DNA of 64,000 nucleotides from Erythrobacter sp. KY5 (lineage in GTDB: Bacteria; Pseudomonadota; Alphaproteobacteria; Sphingomonadales; Sphingomonadaceae). The notes under the pieces are model-generated. The model was not told where the DNA came from, did not search any database, and saw only the letters and a list, made by a program, of their open reading frames with translations. Location: contig NZ_CP021912.1 of the NCBI RefSeq assembly GCF_003264115.1, positions 1,905,001 to 1,969,000 of the forward strand. Direction: 5' to 3'. A program made the position numbers and the translations under genes. This document shows, one piece after another, positions 9,824 to 18,829 of the stretch (position 1 is the first letter of the stretch; every line of letters begins with the position of its first letter).

Positions 9824-11887
9824 ATGCGCCCCGATATTCTCAATCCCCTGTTTGCGGAAAGCCAGACGCTCGACGGCGTCGGGCCCAAGCTTTCGAAACC
9901 GTTGGAAAAGCTGGGTCTCACCAGGGTCAAGGATCTCGCCTACCATCTTCCCGAACGGTTCGTGACGCGGCGCGCGATTGCGAATCTTGATGATGGTGCG
10001 GAGGGCGAGCAGGTGATCGTCGCGCTGACCGCGACCGAGCACCGGTCAGCGCGCAATCCCGGTCGTGGGCCTTATCGGGTCATGGCGCAGGACGAGATCG
10101 GCAATATCTGCGCGCTCACGTACTTCGGTCGCGCCTCCTACACGGCGAAGAAACAACTGCCGGTCGGGGAAAAACGCTGGGTGGCAGGGCGGCTTGATCG
10201 GTATGGCGACATGCTCCAGATCGTGCATCCTGACCATGTCGAGACGGATTCCGCAGCCCATCTCGCGCGCCTGAATGAGCCGGTCTACGCTCTTTCGGAA
10301 GGTCTCACACAACCCCGCGTCGCGGGTCTTGTCGCGCAGTCGCTTGAGCGGTTGCCATCGCTGCCCGAATGGATCGAGCCGGGGCAGTTCGAAAGGGAGG
10401 GCTGGCCGCAGTGGAACGATGCGCTGCACCTCGCGCACAAGGGCAGTCACGAAAAGGCGAGAGATCGGCTGGCATATGACGAATTGCTCGCCAACAGCCT
10501 GGCTCTGCTGCTGGTGCGCGCGGACGGGCGGCGCAAGCGGGGGCAGCCGCTTCGAGGTGACCGGAGCTTGAGGGACAGGCTCGACCTGCCTTTCGAAATG
10601 ACCGGTGCCCAGAAACGGTCGGTTGCTGAGATCGAAGGGGACTTGCAACAAGAAGCGCCCATGCTCCGCCTGCTGCAAGGAGACGTGGGCGCGGGCAAGA
10701 CGGTTGTAGCCTTGGAAGCCATGCTGATCGCCGTCGAGGCAGGAAAGCAGGCGGCGCTGCTGGCACCGACCGAAATCCTCGCTCGCCAGCATTTCGAAAC
10801 GCTGCGCAAAATGGCTGCGCCCACCGGGGCCGAAGTCGCGCTGCTGACAGGCCGTGCGAAGGGCCGGGAGCGTGAAGGGCTGCTGATGAGCCTGATCGGC
10901 GGGGATATCGATATCCTCGTCGGCACACATGCGATCTTTCAGGACAGCGTGACCTACAATGACCTTGCGCTCGTGGTGATCGACGAACAGCATCGCTTCG
11001 GTGTGCAACAGCGCTTGTCTCTCGCCGCAAAAGGGAAACGCGCACCGCACACCCTTGCCATGACTGCAACGCCGATCCCGCGCAGCCTTACACTTGCCCA
11101 ATATGGCGAAATGGACGTGAGCAGGCTTGATGAACTCCCACCCGGCAGGCAGGCGATCGACACGCGCGTCGTCGCGCAGGACCGGATGGAGGATGTCGTG
11201 GCGGGGGTCGAACGGCATCTGGCTTCGGGACAACAGGCCTATTGGGTCTGCCCGATGGTCCGTGACAGCGAAACCGCCGACATTGCTGCTGCCGAGGCGC
11301 GCTATGCGTCGCTTAAGGAGCGTTTCGGTGACGATGTGGTCCTCGTCCACGGCCAGCTGCGTCCAGAGGTGAAGGATGCGAATATGGAGCGCTTCGCCGG
11401 GGGCGAGGCAAAGCTGCTTGTCGCGACAACTGTGATCGAGGTCGGGGTCGATGTCCCCTCGGCAACCTTGATGGTCATCGAACAGGCTGAACGATTTGGG
11501 TTAGCACAGCTTCACCAATTGCGCGGACGCGTGGGGCGGGGCAGCGAGAAATCCGTCTGCCTTCTGCTGCGCGGCGGCGAACTCAGCGAGACGGGCCGCA
11601 AGCGGCTAGCCCTGATGCGCGAAACGCAGGACGGGTTCCGGATTGCCGAAGAGGACCTTGAACTGCGCGGCGGCGGCGAATTGCTCGGCACGCGCCAATC
11701 GGGAGAGGCCGCGTTCCGGACCGCCAATCTGGAGCAAGTGCAAAAGCTGCTCCCCGCAGCGCATGCAGATGCAAGGCTCCTGATCGAGCGCGATGGAGGG
11801 CTGACCTCCGAGCGCGGAGAGGCGGCGCGGGTTCTGCTCTACTTGTTCGAACGCGACTGGGGCGTGCAATTGCTGCGAGGCGGGTAG
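9824..11887 (+). CDS. recG: ATP-dependent DNA helicase RecG
   Basis: RecG remodels stalled replication forks and branched recombination intermediates. The 687-residue protein has an N-terminal wedge/OB region beginning with a helix-hairpin-like segment (LDGVGPKLSKPLEKLG). It then has Walker A GDVGAGKTVVALEAM near residue 286, DEQHRFG near 386, TATPIPRS and the RecG-typical QLRGRVGRG with a C-terminal TRG-like tail. ATG 9824 fits better than the TTG three codons upstream. Divergent from sdhE. Confidence 0.97.
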   Translation: MRPDILNPLFAESQTLDGVGPKLSKPLEKLGLTRVKDLAYHLPERFVTRRAIANLDDGAEGEQVIVALTATEHRSARNPGRGPYRVMAQDEIGNICALTYFGRASYTAKKQLPVGEKRWVAGRLDRYGDMLQIVHPDHVETDSAAHLARLNEPVYALSEGLTQPRVAGLVAQSLERLPSLPEWIEPGQFEREGWPQWNDALHLAHKGSHEKARDRLAYDELLANSLALLLVRADGRRKRGQPLRGDRSLRDRLDLPFEMTGAQKRSVAEIEGDLQQEAPMLRLLQGDVGAGKTVVALEAMLIAVEAGKQAALLAPTEILARQHFETLRKMAAPTGAEVALLTGRAKGREREGLLMSLIGGDIDILVGTHAIFQDSVTYNDLALVVIDEQHRFGVQQRLSLAAKGKRAPHTLAMTATPIPRSLTLAQYGEMDVSRLDELPPGRQAIDTRVVAQDRMEDVVAGVERHLASGQQAYWVCPMVRDSETADIAAAEARYASLKERFGDDVVLVHGQLRPEVKDANMERFAGGEAKLLVATTVIEVGVDVPSATLMVIEQAERFGLAQLHQLRGRVGRGSEKSVCLLLRGGELSETGRKRLALMRETQDGFRIAEEDLELRGGGELLGTRQSGEAAFRTANLEQVQKLLPAAHADARLLIERDGGLTSERGEAARVLLYLFERDWGVQLLRGG

Positions 11888-11962
11888 GCGGCGCATCGCG
11901 TTGATTTGTCCGCAACCAGCAAGAATGATAGGCTCCAGCCGCCTTTGGGGGGAGGGACAAGC

Positions 11963-12679
11963 ATGGCTACACAATTGTTCGCGCCCGATCCGATCGATTT
12001 TTTCGATCCGGTGCCATACTCGCTTGTCGAATATCAGGGACACATGATCGTCGGCGCGATCTGGTTTGTGGCGGCATTGGTCGCATTTTTTGCGACCAAG
12101 GGAAGCCGGCTGCATATTCGCGCAGGTCAGGTTTGCATCGCATCGGTCTTGCTGATCGGCGTGACGGCATTGGTGATGCTGGCAAGGGAGTTTATTGCGC
12201 CGCTCGCGCTCAATGCAGTGACGTCGTCCTACGCTGTGATCACGGCTTGGCTGGCGCTCAAGCCGTCGAGCGCAAATGTGCGCAGCGCAGAGGTCGCGCT
12301 CAGCGTGATCGAGGTGGCTGCCGTTGCCGCGTTCCTGGCAATTGCCCTGCCTAACGTGATGTCGGGCCTAGTGCCTCCTATCGGTCCGGTCGTGGTACTG
12401 CTCGTCCCGTTGATCCTGCTTGGCGGGGACATCAATTGGCACCTTCGCCAGCATGATCGTGCCAGATTGCGCGTGGGGAGGCATCTGGCACGTATGATCT
12501 GGGCATTCGTCATCGTGCTGCGCGCACCGCTCGTCGAGTTTGAAACCGCCGGGTTTTACGACCTGCCCGATCCCTTGCTGGTGGCTGGACCGGTGCTGCT
12601 TGGCGCGGTCATGCTCGTCTATGCGCAGTATCGGTTCGCGGGACGAACGCGCAGATCTCCAACATCTCAGGCGGTGTGA
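11963..12679 (+). CDS. Hypothetical multi-pass membrane protein
   Basis: I do not recognise the family. From ATG 11963, which has a strong GGAGGG site seven bases upstream, the protein is 238 residues long. It has about six to seven hydrophobic segments (IVGAIWFVAALVAFF, VCIASVLLIGVTALVML, VPPIGPVVVLLVPLILLG, among others). A short basic loop (WHLRQHDRARLRVGRHLARM) separates the later helices. Its 3' end overlaps the 3' end of the convergent phosphatase gene by 13 bases. The gene is credible from ribosome site and codon use; no function can be assigned. Confidence 0.7.
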   Translation: MATQLFAPDPIDFFDPVPYSLVEYQGHMIVGAIWFVAALVAFFATKGSRLHIRAGQVCIASVLLIGVTALVMLAREFIAPLALNAVTSSYAVITAWLALKPSSANVRSAEVALSVIEVAAVAAFLAIALPNVMSGLVPPIGPVVVLLVPLILLGGDINWHLRQHDRARLRVGRHLARMIWAFVIVLRAPLVEFETAGFYDLPDPLLVAGPVLLGAVMLVYAQYRFAGRTRRSPTSQAV

Positions 12680-13155
12680 TAGCCAAGCTTCTCGATCAGC
12701 GCCTCGACTGCCTCATTGATCGTCTGCCAGCATTCCTCGAAGCCGTCTTCGTCGCCATAATAGGGATCAGGCACAGGCTCTCCCTCGCGGCCCGGCACAA
12801 GGTCGAGCAGGAGACTCACACGCGCCGTACCATGCTTGGGTTCGCGCGCCTTGATCCCGGCCAGATTCGCTTTATCGAGGGCAAAGATATGGGTGAAGTC
12901 GTGAAAATCTGCCTCGGTCAATTGCCGACCGAGAACGCCAGAGATATCGACACCGTGCGATTGAGCCGTGGCAATAGCGCGGGGGTCGGGGTGTTCGCCG
13001 ATATGATAGGAAGCGGTGCCGACAGAATCCACGTGCAACTCGATGCCAGCAGCGGCCGCGGCTTCGCGCAGCGCACCTTCCGCCATCGGAGAGCGGCAAA
13101 TATTCCCAAGACACACAAAAAGCACCCGGGGAACGTGGTTATCGACCCGTCCCAT
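12667..13155 (-). CDS. Low-molecular-weight protein-tyrosine phosphatase
   Basis: A 162-residue cytosolic phosphatase of the LMW-PTP family, acting on phosphotyrosine and often linked to exopolysaccharide control. The catalytic P-loop C-x5-R-S is CLGNICRS (C15, R21, S22) directly after the first strand. The general acid loop DPYYGDEDGFEE lies near residue 129. No tyrosine kinase gene adjoins it in this window, so its partner is unknown. It converges on the membrane-protein gene to its left. Confidence 0.93.
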   Translation of the reverse strand: MGRVDNHVPRVLFVCLGNICRSPMAEGALREAAAAAGIELHVDSVGTASYHIGEHPDPRAIATAQSHGVDISGVLGRQLTEADFHDFTHIFALDKANLAGIKAREPKHGTARVSLLLDLVPGREGEPVPDPYYGDEDGFEECWQTINEAVEALIEKLGYHTA

Positions 13156-13222
13156 AGGCGCTCTCTACGTTAAGACTTTCTCGCAACGCAATAAACATAA
13201 TGCTGAAAAAGGGTTTAAATCC

Positions 13223-14983
13223 ATGTCCTCCAAATTCTTGATTGCATTGCTTGCAACAGCCTTGCCCCTTTCGCCTTTATTTGCCGGCCCTGTCGAAGAT
13301 TACGAGGCTGTGCGCGAAGAGGTCTGGGAATGGCGGCTCGACAACAACCCTCAACTTGCGACCAGCGTTGGCGACCGGCGCGGCGATGGCAAGCTGGGGG
13401 ATTGGTCGCTGGAGGCCCATATCCGTTCGATCGAGGAAGCGCGCGCCTTTGTGGAGCAGCTTGATGCTATTGATACAACTGGATTTTCGCCCGAACTCAT
13501 GGTCGATTTCGGAGTGATCAGGTCAAGCCTTGCCGACGCGGTCGCTGCGGGTGAACATGAGCATGATTTCTATATCCTCTTCACCAATCGCGGGGGCTGG
13601 TTCAGCAGTTTCGCCTCGCTTCCGAACGGATCGCCCTTCTTCACTCTGGCAGATTACGAGAGCTACATCTCGCGCTTGAACGCCTATGGTCAGGTGAATG
13701 ACGATGGCATCGCGCGCAGCCGTCTTGCTGTGGAAAAAGGGCTGACGCAGCCGTGTGAGCCGATGCAAGGGCTGGATGCCCGGATCGGGCAACTGATCGT
13801 CGATGACCCCACTCAGACCCCGTTTTGGGGCCCGTTTGCAGGGGACAAGCCAGCCGCGTTCAGCGACGAGGTGTGGGACGATCTGAAACAGCGTGCGCGC
13901 GCGGCGATCACCGGAACGGTTGTGCCGTCCTATCGCGAGTTCCTGACGTTCTACACCGACGAATACGCGCCCAATTGCCGTGACGGCGTTCCCGGCGTTT
14001 CCGCGACGCCGGGTGGGGAGGCGTATTACGACTACCGAGTGCGCAGCTTTACCACGACCGGCATGACCGCTGACGAAGTGCACCAGCTCGGCCTCTCCGA
14101 AGTCGCGCGCATTCGCGCCGAGATGGAAGAAGTGGCCGCCCAGGCAGGGTTCGACACGCGCGAAGCCTTTATCGAACATCTGCGCACCGATCCGCAATAC
14201 TACATGACCGATGAGGATGAATACGTCCGTTACGTCGCCGCCCTCGCGAAGCACATTGACGGGTTCATGCCCGAACTTTTCGGCCGTCTGCCGCGTAATC
14301 CCTACACTGTTTCGCCCATCCCTGCGGCACAGGCACCGGGCAACACCACGGCGTATTACGAACCGGGCTCGTTGGAAACCGGTTCGGCTGGCATCTACCG
14401 GATCAACACCACTGAGCTCGATCAACGCCCGCTTTGGGAATTGCCCGCGCTGGGCGTTCACGAAGCGGTGCCGGGGCACCATTTGCAGATCGCTATCCAG
14501 CAGGAACTCGATATCCATCCGCTGCGCGCCAACGGCACCTTCTTCACCGCGTTCGTAGAAGGGTGGGGGCTTTATTCCGAACGCCTCGGGATCGAGATGG
14601 GCCTCTACGACACTCCCGCCAAGCAGATGGGGCGCCTGTCATACGAGATGTGGCGCGCGACACGATTGGTGGTCGATACCGGGCTTCATTCGAAGGGTTG
14701 GAGCAAGCAGCGCGCGGTTGAATACATGCTCGATAACACGGCGCTCTCGCCGGGCAATATCGATGCAGAGGTCAACCGCTACATGACCTGGCCGGGTCAG
14801 GCGCTCGCCTACAAGGTGGGCGAACTCAAGATCCGCGAGTTACGCCAGCGCGCGGAGGATGCGTTGGGTGCCGATTTCTCCCTGCGCGACTTCCACGATA
14901 CGGTGCTTGAGAATGGCTCGATCCCGCTGGACGTGCTCGAAGGGCACGTCGATCGCTGGATCGCGGCGCAGCTTGCAGAGTGA
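13223..14983 (+). CDS. Exported DUF885 family protein
   Basis: A 586-residue protein of the DUF885 family, whose members are metallopeptidase-like. ATG 13223 opens a clear signal peptide (MSSKFLIALLATALPLSPLFAG); the frame is open farther upstream but that part overlaps the promoter of the phosphatase gene. The family signature HEAVPGHHLQIAIQQE lies near residue 412 and provides HExxxGHH-like metal ligands. FVEGWGLYSERLGIEMG follows, containing a further glutamate. Probably a periplasmic peptidase; the substrate is unknown. It ends one base before the convergent ABC1 kinase gene. Confidence 0.85.
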   Translation: MSSKFLIALLATALPLSPLFAGPVEDYEAVREEVWEWRLDNNPQLATSVGDRRGDGKLGDWSLEAHIRSIEEARAFVEQLDAIDTTGFSPELMVDFGVIRSSLADAVAAGEHEHDFYILFTNRGGWFSSFASLPNGSPFFTLADYESYISRLNAYGQVNDDGIARSRLAVEKGLTQPCEPMQGLDARIGQLIVDDPTQTPFWGPFAGDKPAAFSDEVWDDLKQRARAAITGTVVPSYREFLTFYTDEYAPNCRDGVPGVSATPGGEAYYDYRVRSFTTTGMTADEVHQLGLSEVARIRAEMEEVAAQAGFDTREAFIEHLRTDPQYYMTDEDEYVRYVAALAKHIDGFMPELFGRLPRNPYTVSPIPAAQAPGNTTAYYEPGSLETGSAGIYRINTTELDQRPLWELPALGVHEAVPGHHLQIAIQQELDIHPLRANGTFFTAFVEGWGLYSERLGIEMGLYDTPAKQMGRLSYEMWRATRLVVDTGLHSKGWSKQRAVEYMLDNTALSPGNIDAEVNRYMTWPGQALAYKVGELKIRELRQRAEDALGADFSLRDFHDTVLENGSIPLDVLEGHVDRWIAAQLAE

Positions 14984-16363
14984 TCAGGCTGGAACGGGGA
15001 AGGGCTCGGTCGACCCGAGCACTTCCTCGACCATCTGCCTCACATTGACCTGAGCCTTGAGCTTCGCGCCCAGCAGGGCGGTGCCCGATACTTTGCGCTG
15101 GACGAACAGCGTCTCGATCGGGGGGAAGGCCCATGTGTCCTTGTCCTGCGCGATTTCCCAACCCTCGTCGCGAAGCAGTGGGACGAACGCGCGGTCGCCA
15201 AAGTCGAACGGTTTGTCCTCGCGCATTTCACCGATTACGATATCGACCATGCGCTCAACGCGCTCGGGGTGCTTTTCGTAGACGATCGGCATCATGAAGC
15301 CCGAGTCGATCGTCGCCCTGACGACTTCGTCCCGGTCGCCTGCAAGTCCGGCTATCAACATCTTGCGATAGCCATTGGCAACCACGGGATCGACCGGACG
15401 GGATGCGCCGAAATCCAGAAGGACGATCTCGCCCGTCTCACGGCGAAAGCGGTAGTTTGCGAAATTGGGGTCTGTCTGCATGATCCCGAACTCGAACAGT
15501 TCGCGCGCCACCAGTTTCATGAGCCGGGTCATGACCTCATCGCGGCGCCCAGGCGTTTCCTGGTCGAGCCGCTCGATTGAAACGCCGTCTTCGAAACTCA
15601 TCGCGAGGATCGAACCGCGCGTCAGACCTTCGTGAAGACGCGGCACGACGAAGCCTGCTTCCCCTTCGAGAGTGCGGCGGTAGAGCTCCATCTGCTCGCC
15701 CTCGCGCTGATAATCGGCTTCCTCATGAAGCTGTTTCTTTGCCACCGCCAGAAGCTTGTCGATCTCAAGCTCTGGCGGAGCGAAGCCCGCAACCCTGAGA
15801 AGCGTCATCACGTTGTCGACATCACTGTCGATGCTCTTGGCAACGCCGGGATACTGGACCTTGATAGCCAGTTCCTCACCATCGCGGGTCATCGCCTTGT
15901 GCACCTGACCGATGCTGGCCGCCGCGATAGGGCGAGGGTTGAACCATTTGAACTGGCGTCGCCAGTCATTGCCCCATTCGGCCTTGAGCACGCCGTCCAG
16001 CTGCTTTGTCGGCATGAAGTTGGCCTGATCGCGAAGGCGCGCGAGAATCTCGGACATCTCCGGCGGAAGAAGGTCGCCCGCATCCATGCTGATCATCTGC
16101 CCCATCTTCATCGCCGCGCCGCGAAGGTGCGAGAGACGGTCGGTCATGCGCTTTACATTGCCGGGCGTAAGGATCAGATCGCGCGGATTTATCGGTTCTC
16201 CGCTCGTCAGCCGACGCGCTCCTTCAGCAGCCATACCGCCGGCAACTCCGCCGACGAGCCTGCCGAAAGTCCCAAAGCGGGCGATCCGGCCCGATGGTAC
16301 GGCGCGTTCCCTGTTCCTGTCGGCGCGGGTCTTTGGCGAATTTTCGAAGCTGTCGTCTGGCAT
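14984..16363 (-). CDS. ABC1/UbiB-family atypical kinase
   Basis: A 459-residue member of the ABC1/ADCK/UbiB family, ATPase-like kinases linked to ubiquinone synthesis and lipid homeostasis. Family motifs: KMGQ at 86-89 (the KxGQ inhibitory helix), the alanine-rich loop AAAS at 147-150 replacing the P-loop, the ATP-contacting lysine in AIKVQYPGV (K168), the catalytic-loop position DPNFANY (D298, N303) and DFG at 317-319. The catalytic loop reads QTDPNFANY rather than the usual ADPHPGN. No ubiquinone gene adjoins, so I withhold the symbol ubiB. Confidence 0.88.
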   Translation of the reverse strand: MPDDSFENSPKTRADRNRERAVPSGRIARFGTFGRLVGGVAGGMAAEGARRLTSGEPINPRDLILTPGNVKRMTDRLSHLRGAAMKMGQMISMDAGDLLPPEMSEILARLRDQANFMPTKQLDGVLKAEWGNDWRRQFKWFNPRPIAAASIGQVHKAMTRDGEELAIKVQYPGVAKSIDSDVDNVMTLLRVAGFAPPELEIDKLLAVAKKQLHEEADYQREGEQMELYRRTLEGEAGFVVPRLHEGLTRGSILAMSFEDGVSIERLDQETPGRRDEVMTRLMKLVARELFEFGIMQTDPNFANYRFRRETGEIVLLDFGASRPVDPVVANGYRKMLIAGLAGDRDEVVRATIDSGFMMPIVYEKHPERVERMVDIVIGEMREDKPFDFGDRAFVPLLRDEGWEIAQDKDTWAFPPIETLFVQRKVSGTALLGAKLKAQVNVRQMVEEVLGSTEPFPVPA

Positions 16364-16447
16364 GGCGCTCTAGATAGGGTCTGCGGGTTGAAAGCCCAGA
16401 AAAACAATCATGGGAAGCTACGCCGCGTACCCGGCGAAGGTTGCCGC

Positions 16448-16487
16448 AAATGCAGAAACGGCCTCGACACTAATGTGGCGAGGCCGT
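16448..16487 (-). terminator. Hairpin terminator candidate after the Pmp3 gene
   Basis: A strong stem has arms ACGGCCTCG (16458-16466) and CGAGGCCGT (16479-16487), extended by CAC/GTG. On the minus strand it is followed by a modest T-containing tail (TTTCTGCATTTG). It lies 38 bases past the Pmp3 stop, so it probably ends that transcript; the tail is weak for a classic intrinsic terminator. Confidence 0.6.
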
Positions 16488-16524
16488 CTGTCAGGTCATG
16501 TTGCTGACCGAAGTCAGATCTGGA

Positions 16525-16710
16525 TTAGGCGATCGATGCGCGCGTTCCACCAGCGATGTAGTTCACATAGATCGCGTGGATAAGACCCGGTACAAAGAAC
16601 AGAAGAGTCAGCACGAGATTGATCAGAAAGTCTGTTCCAACACCCTTCTTCAGTGCAACGCCGAGCGGCGGAAGAAGAATAGTGGCGATAAGTGCGATAA
16701 GTTCCATCAT
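16525..16710 (-). CDS. YqaE/Pmp3 family small membrane protein
   Basis: A 61-residue protein with two transmembrane helices of the Pmp3/YqaE family, linked to membrane potential and stress tolerance. The pattern MELIALIATILLPPLGVALKKGVGTDFLINLVLTLLFFVPGLIHAIYV matches the family in length, in the PPLGV turn and in the second helix ending PGxIHAxY (only part is quoted here as recognisable features). A hairpin terminator follows. Single-gene unit between the SDR gene and the ABC1 kinase gene. Confidence 0.92.
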   Translation of the reverse strand: MMELIALIATILLPPLGVALKKGVGTDFLINLVLTLLFFVPGLIHAIYVNYIAGGTRASIA

Positions 16711-16839
16711 GGGTGGGGCTCCTAGATTTGCGTGTGCGGCGATTGTCTCGCCTTGGTTACGCTTATCTTACCCTTCGGAACGCCATATTGTTCCAACAAA
16801 AAGAAATGGAACCAATCGCTTGGCGAGGTGTATTGATCT

Positions 16840-17613
16840 TCAGCTGATGCACAGGCCCCCGTCGACCGGCAGCGACTGGCCCGTAATGTAATCGCTGTGC
16901 GGCGATGCGAAGAAGACAGCCAGTCCTTCCAGTCCCGCGTGATCTCCAAACCGGCCCAGCGGAACGCGCTTTGCAATCCACTCCCCGAATTTCGGATTGG
17001 CAGCGGCGGTCAGCGGCGTTTCATAGAACCCGAAGAGAAGCGCATTGGCGGTGATCCCATATCGGGCGAGTTCGAATGCGGCCCCCCGTGTCAGCCCGTT
17101 TACTGCCGCTTTCGACGCGGCGTAATCGGAGCTTTTGTTCACTCCCATGATCGACTGGTCCGAAGAGGTGACGATGAGCTTGCCGCCCGGATCCCCACTT
17201 TCGGCGCGCTCGATCATATGGCGCGAGACGTGTTTGTAGGTCAGCGCCGCTCCGCGCGTATTGACAGCCATGGTCGCGTCCCAGCCTTCTGCCGTGATAT
17301 CGGGAATACGGCTGCCCGCGCCGGATCGTCCGGCATTCGCAAATGCAGTATCGACGCGGCCAAACGCATCGAGCGTCGCCTTCATGGCCGCTTCAATGGT
17401 TGCTTCTTCGGCGACGTCACATGCAAAAGCCGCGACCCGGCCGCCGCCCAGTTTATCCAGCTCTGAAACCGCGGAGGCACTCTTGCGCGTATCTCTGGCC
17501 CAGATCGCGACATCCGCTCCCGCCTTGGCGAGACCTTTTGCCATGGAAAGGCCAATGCCGGAATTGCCTCCGGTGACGATGGCCACGCGGCCTGAAAGAT
17601 CGAACATATCCAT
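16840..17613 (-). CDS. Short-chain dehydrogenase/reductase
   Basis: A 257-residue classical SDR oxidoreductase. The cofactor motif TGGNSGIG is at 14-21, NAG at 93-95, the catalytic serine lies in TSSDQS (150-154) and the YxxxK pair is Y164/K168. WARD after the second strand (A39-R40) suggests NADP(H) preference, an inference from the basic residue there. The C-terminus ends with GQSLPVDGGLCIS, as usual. Many family members reduce 3-oxo or hydroxy substrates; the true substrate is not evident and there is no pathway context. Confidence 0.88.
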   Translation of the reverse strand: MDMFDLSGRVAIVTGGNSGIGLSMAKGLAKAGADVAIWARDTRKSASAVSELDKLGGGRVAAFACDVAEEATIEAAMKATLDAFGRVDTAFANAGRSGAGSRIPDITAEGWDATMAVNTRGAALTYKHVSRHMIERAESGDPGGKLIVTSSDQSIMGVNKSSDYAASKAAVNGLTRGAAFELARYGITANALLFGFYETPLTAAANPKFGEWIAKRVPLGRFGDHAGLEGLAVFFASPHSDYITGQSLPVDGGLCIS

Positions 17614-17672
17614 GGTTCACACGAGTGACCCAATTGGCTTAGGGCCGCAAGACTGAGAAACCGGACGACATA

Positions 17673-18128
17673 ATGGACAACACAGCTTCGTTAACCCCGG
17701 CATCGCGCTGGCTTGGCTATGCAGGCCTCCTGCCGCAGATCATCTGCGTAGCGCTGGCAGCCACCGGACATGAATATGCCTACACCGCCCTGGCTGGAGG
17801 GTTTGCTTACGCGGCTGCGATCTTCAGCTTTCTTGGCGGCGTTTGGTGGGGGCAAGCCATCGCCAGCGGCAGGGGCGGGGCGGGCGCGTACCTTATCTCA
17901 GTCATGCCCAGCCTGATCGCGGTCGCGCTTTTCCTGCCGTGGAGCTTTGGATGGGATTGGCCCGGGCCAGCGCTGCTTTATCTGGGCGCGCTGATCCTGT
18001 TGTCTCCGCTGGTCGACCGTTGGCTGGGCTTTGCTGCGAAGGATTTCATGCAGCTGAGAGTGCAATTGTCGGTGGGGCTCGGTCTGCTGACAATCGCGCT
18101 CGGCCTGGTGGCCGACCGGATCGTCTGA
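17673..18128 (+). CDS. DUF3429 membrane protein
   Basis: A 151-residue inner-membrane protein with five hydrophobic segments, matching DUF3429 (FAYAAAIFSFLGGVWWGQA is the diagnostic segment). Function is unknown for the family. The gene is divergent from the SDR gene. Its stop lies only 11 bases before the target duplication of the mobile element, so the element inserted between this gene and tRNA-Pro; before insertion these two would have converged with about 20 bases between them. Confidence 0.85.
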   Translation: MDNTASLTPASRWLGYAGLLPQIICVALAATGHEYAYTALAGGFAYAAAIFSFLGGVWWGQAIASGRGGAGAYLISVMPSLIAVALFLPWSFGWDWPGPALLYLGALILLSPLVDRWLGFAAKDFMQLRVQLSVGLGLLTIALGLVADRIV

Positions 18129-18139
18129 CAATTGCAAGA

Positions 18140-18147
18140 ATGAAATG
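18140..18147. repeat. Left 8-bp target-site duplication
   Basis: ATGAAATG lies immediately outside the left terminal inverted repeat and is repeated exactly at 23601-23608 outside the right one. An 8-bp duplication is the known signature of IS1595-family transposition. Confidence 0.92.
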
Positions 18148-18164
18148 CGGTATTAGGTAGCAAA
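18148..18164 (+). repeat. Left terminal inverted repeat
   Basis: CGGTATTAGGTAGCAAA, 17 bp, perfect inverted match to 23584-23600. Beyond it the ends read CGCA and AGCA, so 20 of 21 bases agree. Confidence 0.92.
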
Positions 18165-18205
18165 CGCACAAAGCGTATCGGCTCGCTAGCCCCTACCTAG
18201 GCCGC

Positions 18206-18706
18206 ATGGGAACTACGAACGTAAAAGCGGGTCTGGAGAACCAGATTGCGTCCTACATGGGCGAACTCGAAGAGATCGATGCCACGATCCAGATGATCAT
18301 GGACGGCATGGACAATCTCAAAGAGCTTCAAAAGCGCCGAGCGAAGCTTGTCAGGCTGATCGATGGTGCAGAACAAATCATCACCGAAAACCATCCGGAT
18401 TGGCAAAATAAGGTCAAGCCGCGCAAAAAGGGCAAGTGGCGTAGTCCATTTGCGAATGGTGAACTTGGCCGACGAGCGCTCGAAGTGCTTCGTGAGGAAG
18501 ATCGCTGGATGCGCCCTCGTGAGATCGCAATCAAGATGCTTGAGGCCAAGAGCATCGCGACAGATGACAGAGTAACCTTGGACCGGGTGACCAACTCAGT
18601 TGGTGGCTACTTCGCGAAACACGAAGGCGATCTGGTCGAATCGACCTCCGAATATGCGAAGAAATGGCGCTTGATTCCCGATTTGAAAGCTTGCGTTAAG
18701 AACTAA
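18206..18706 (+). CDS. Hypothetical passenger protein, coiled coil plus winged-helix-like end
   Basis: Not a family I can name. The 166-residue protein starts with a predicted coiled coil (residues ~8-60: ASYMGELEEIDATIQMIMDG and onward) and then a basic linker (KVKPRKKGKW). The C-terminal part (REEDRWMRPREIAIKMLEAK then VTNSVGGYFAKHEGDLVE) has the rhythm of a winged helix-turn-helix that senses or binds DNA. It is the first gene inside the left end of the transposon and precedes the transposase by about 120 bases. A role in transposition control is only a guess from position. Confidence 0.75.
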   Translation: MGTTNVKAGLENQIASYMGELEEIDATIQMIMDGMDNLKELQKRRAKLVRLIDGAEQIITENHPDWQNKVKPRKKGKWRSPFANGELGRRALEVLREEDRWMRPREIAIKMLEAKSIATDDRVTLDRVTNSVGGYFAKHEGDLVESTSEYAKKWRLIPDLKACVKN

Positions 18707-18829
18707 ATTTGGAAAGCGCTGATCCGTTAATCACGCGAGCGCTAGAGAATCCTCGAAAACTAAATTTGTAAAATAAAACTGTTGTAATTCCTCGAAAATC
18801 TGCATTCTTTCTCCGCTGCAACTTTCGCA

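Noticed and set aside
18707..18829. A second, internal IS1595 left end beside the transposase gene
   Set aside because: The repeated CCTCGAAAA words here do not resemble the terminal repeat and have no partner downstream.
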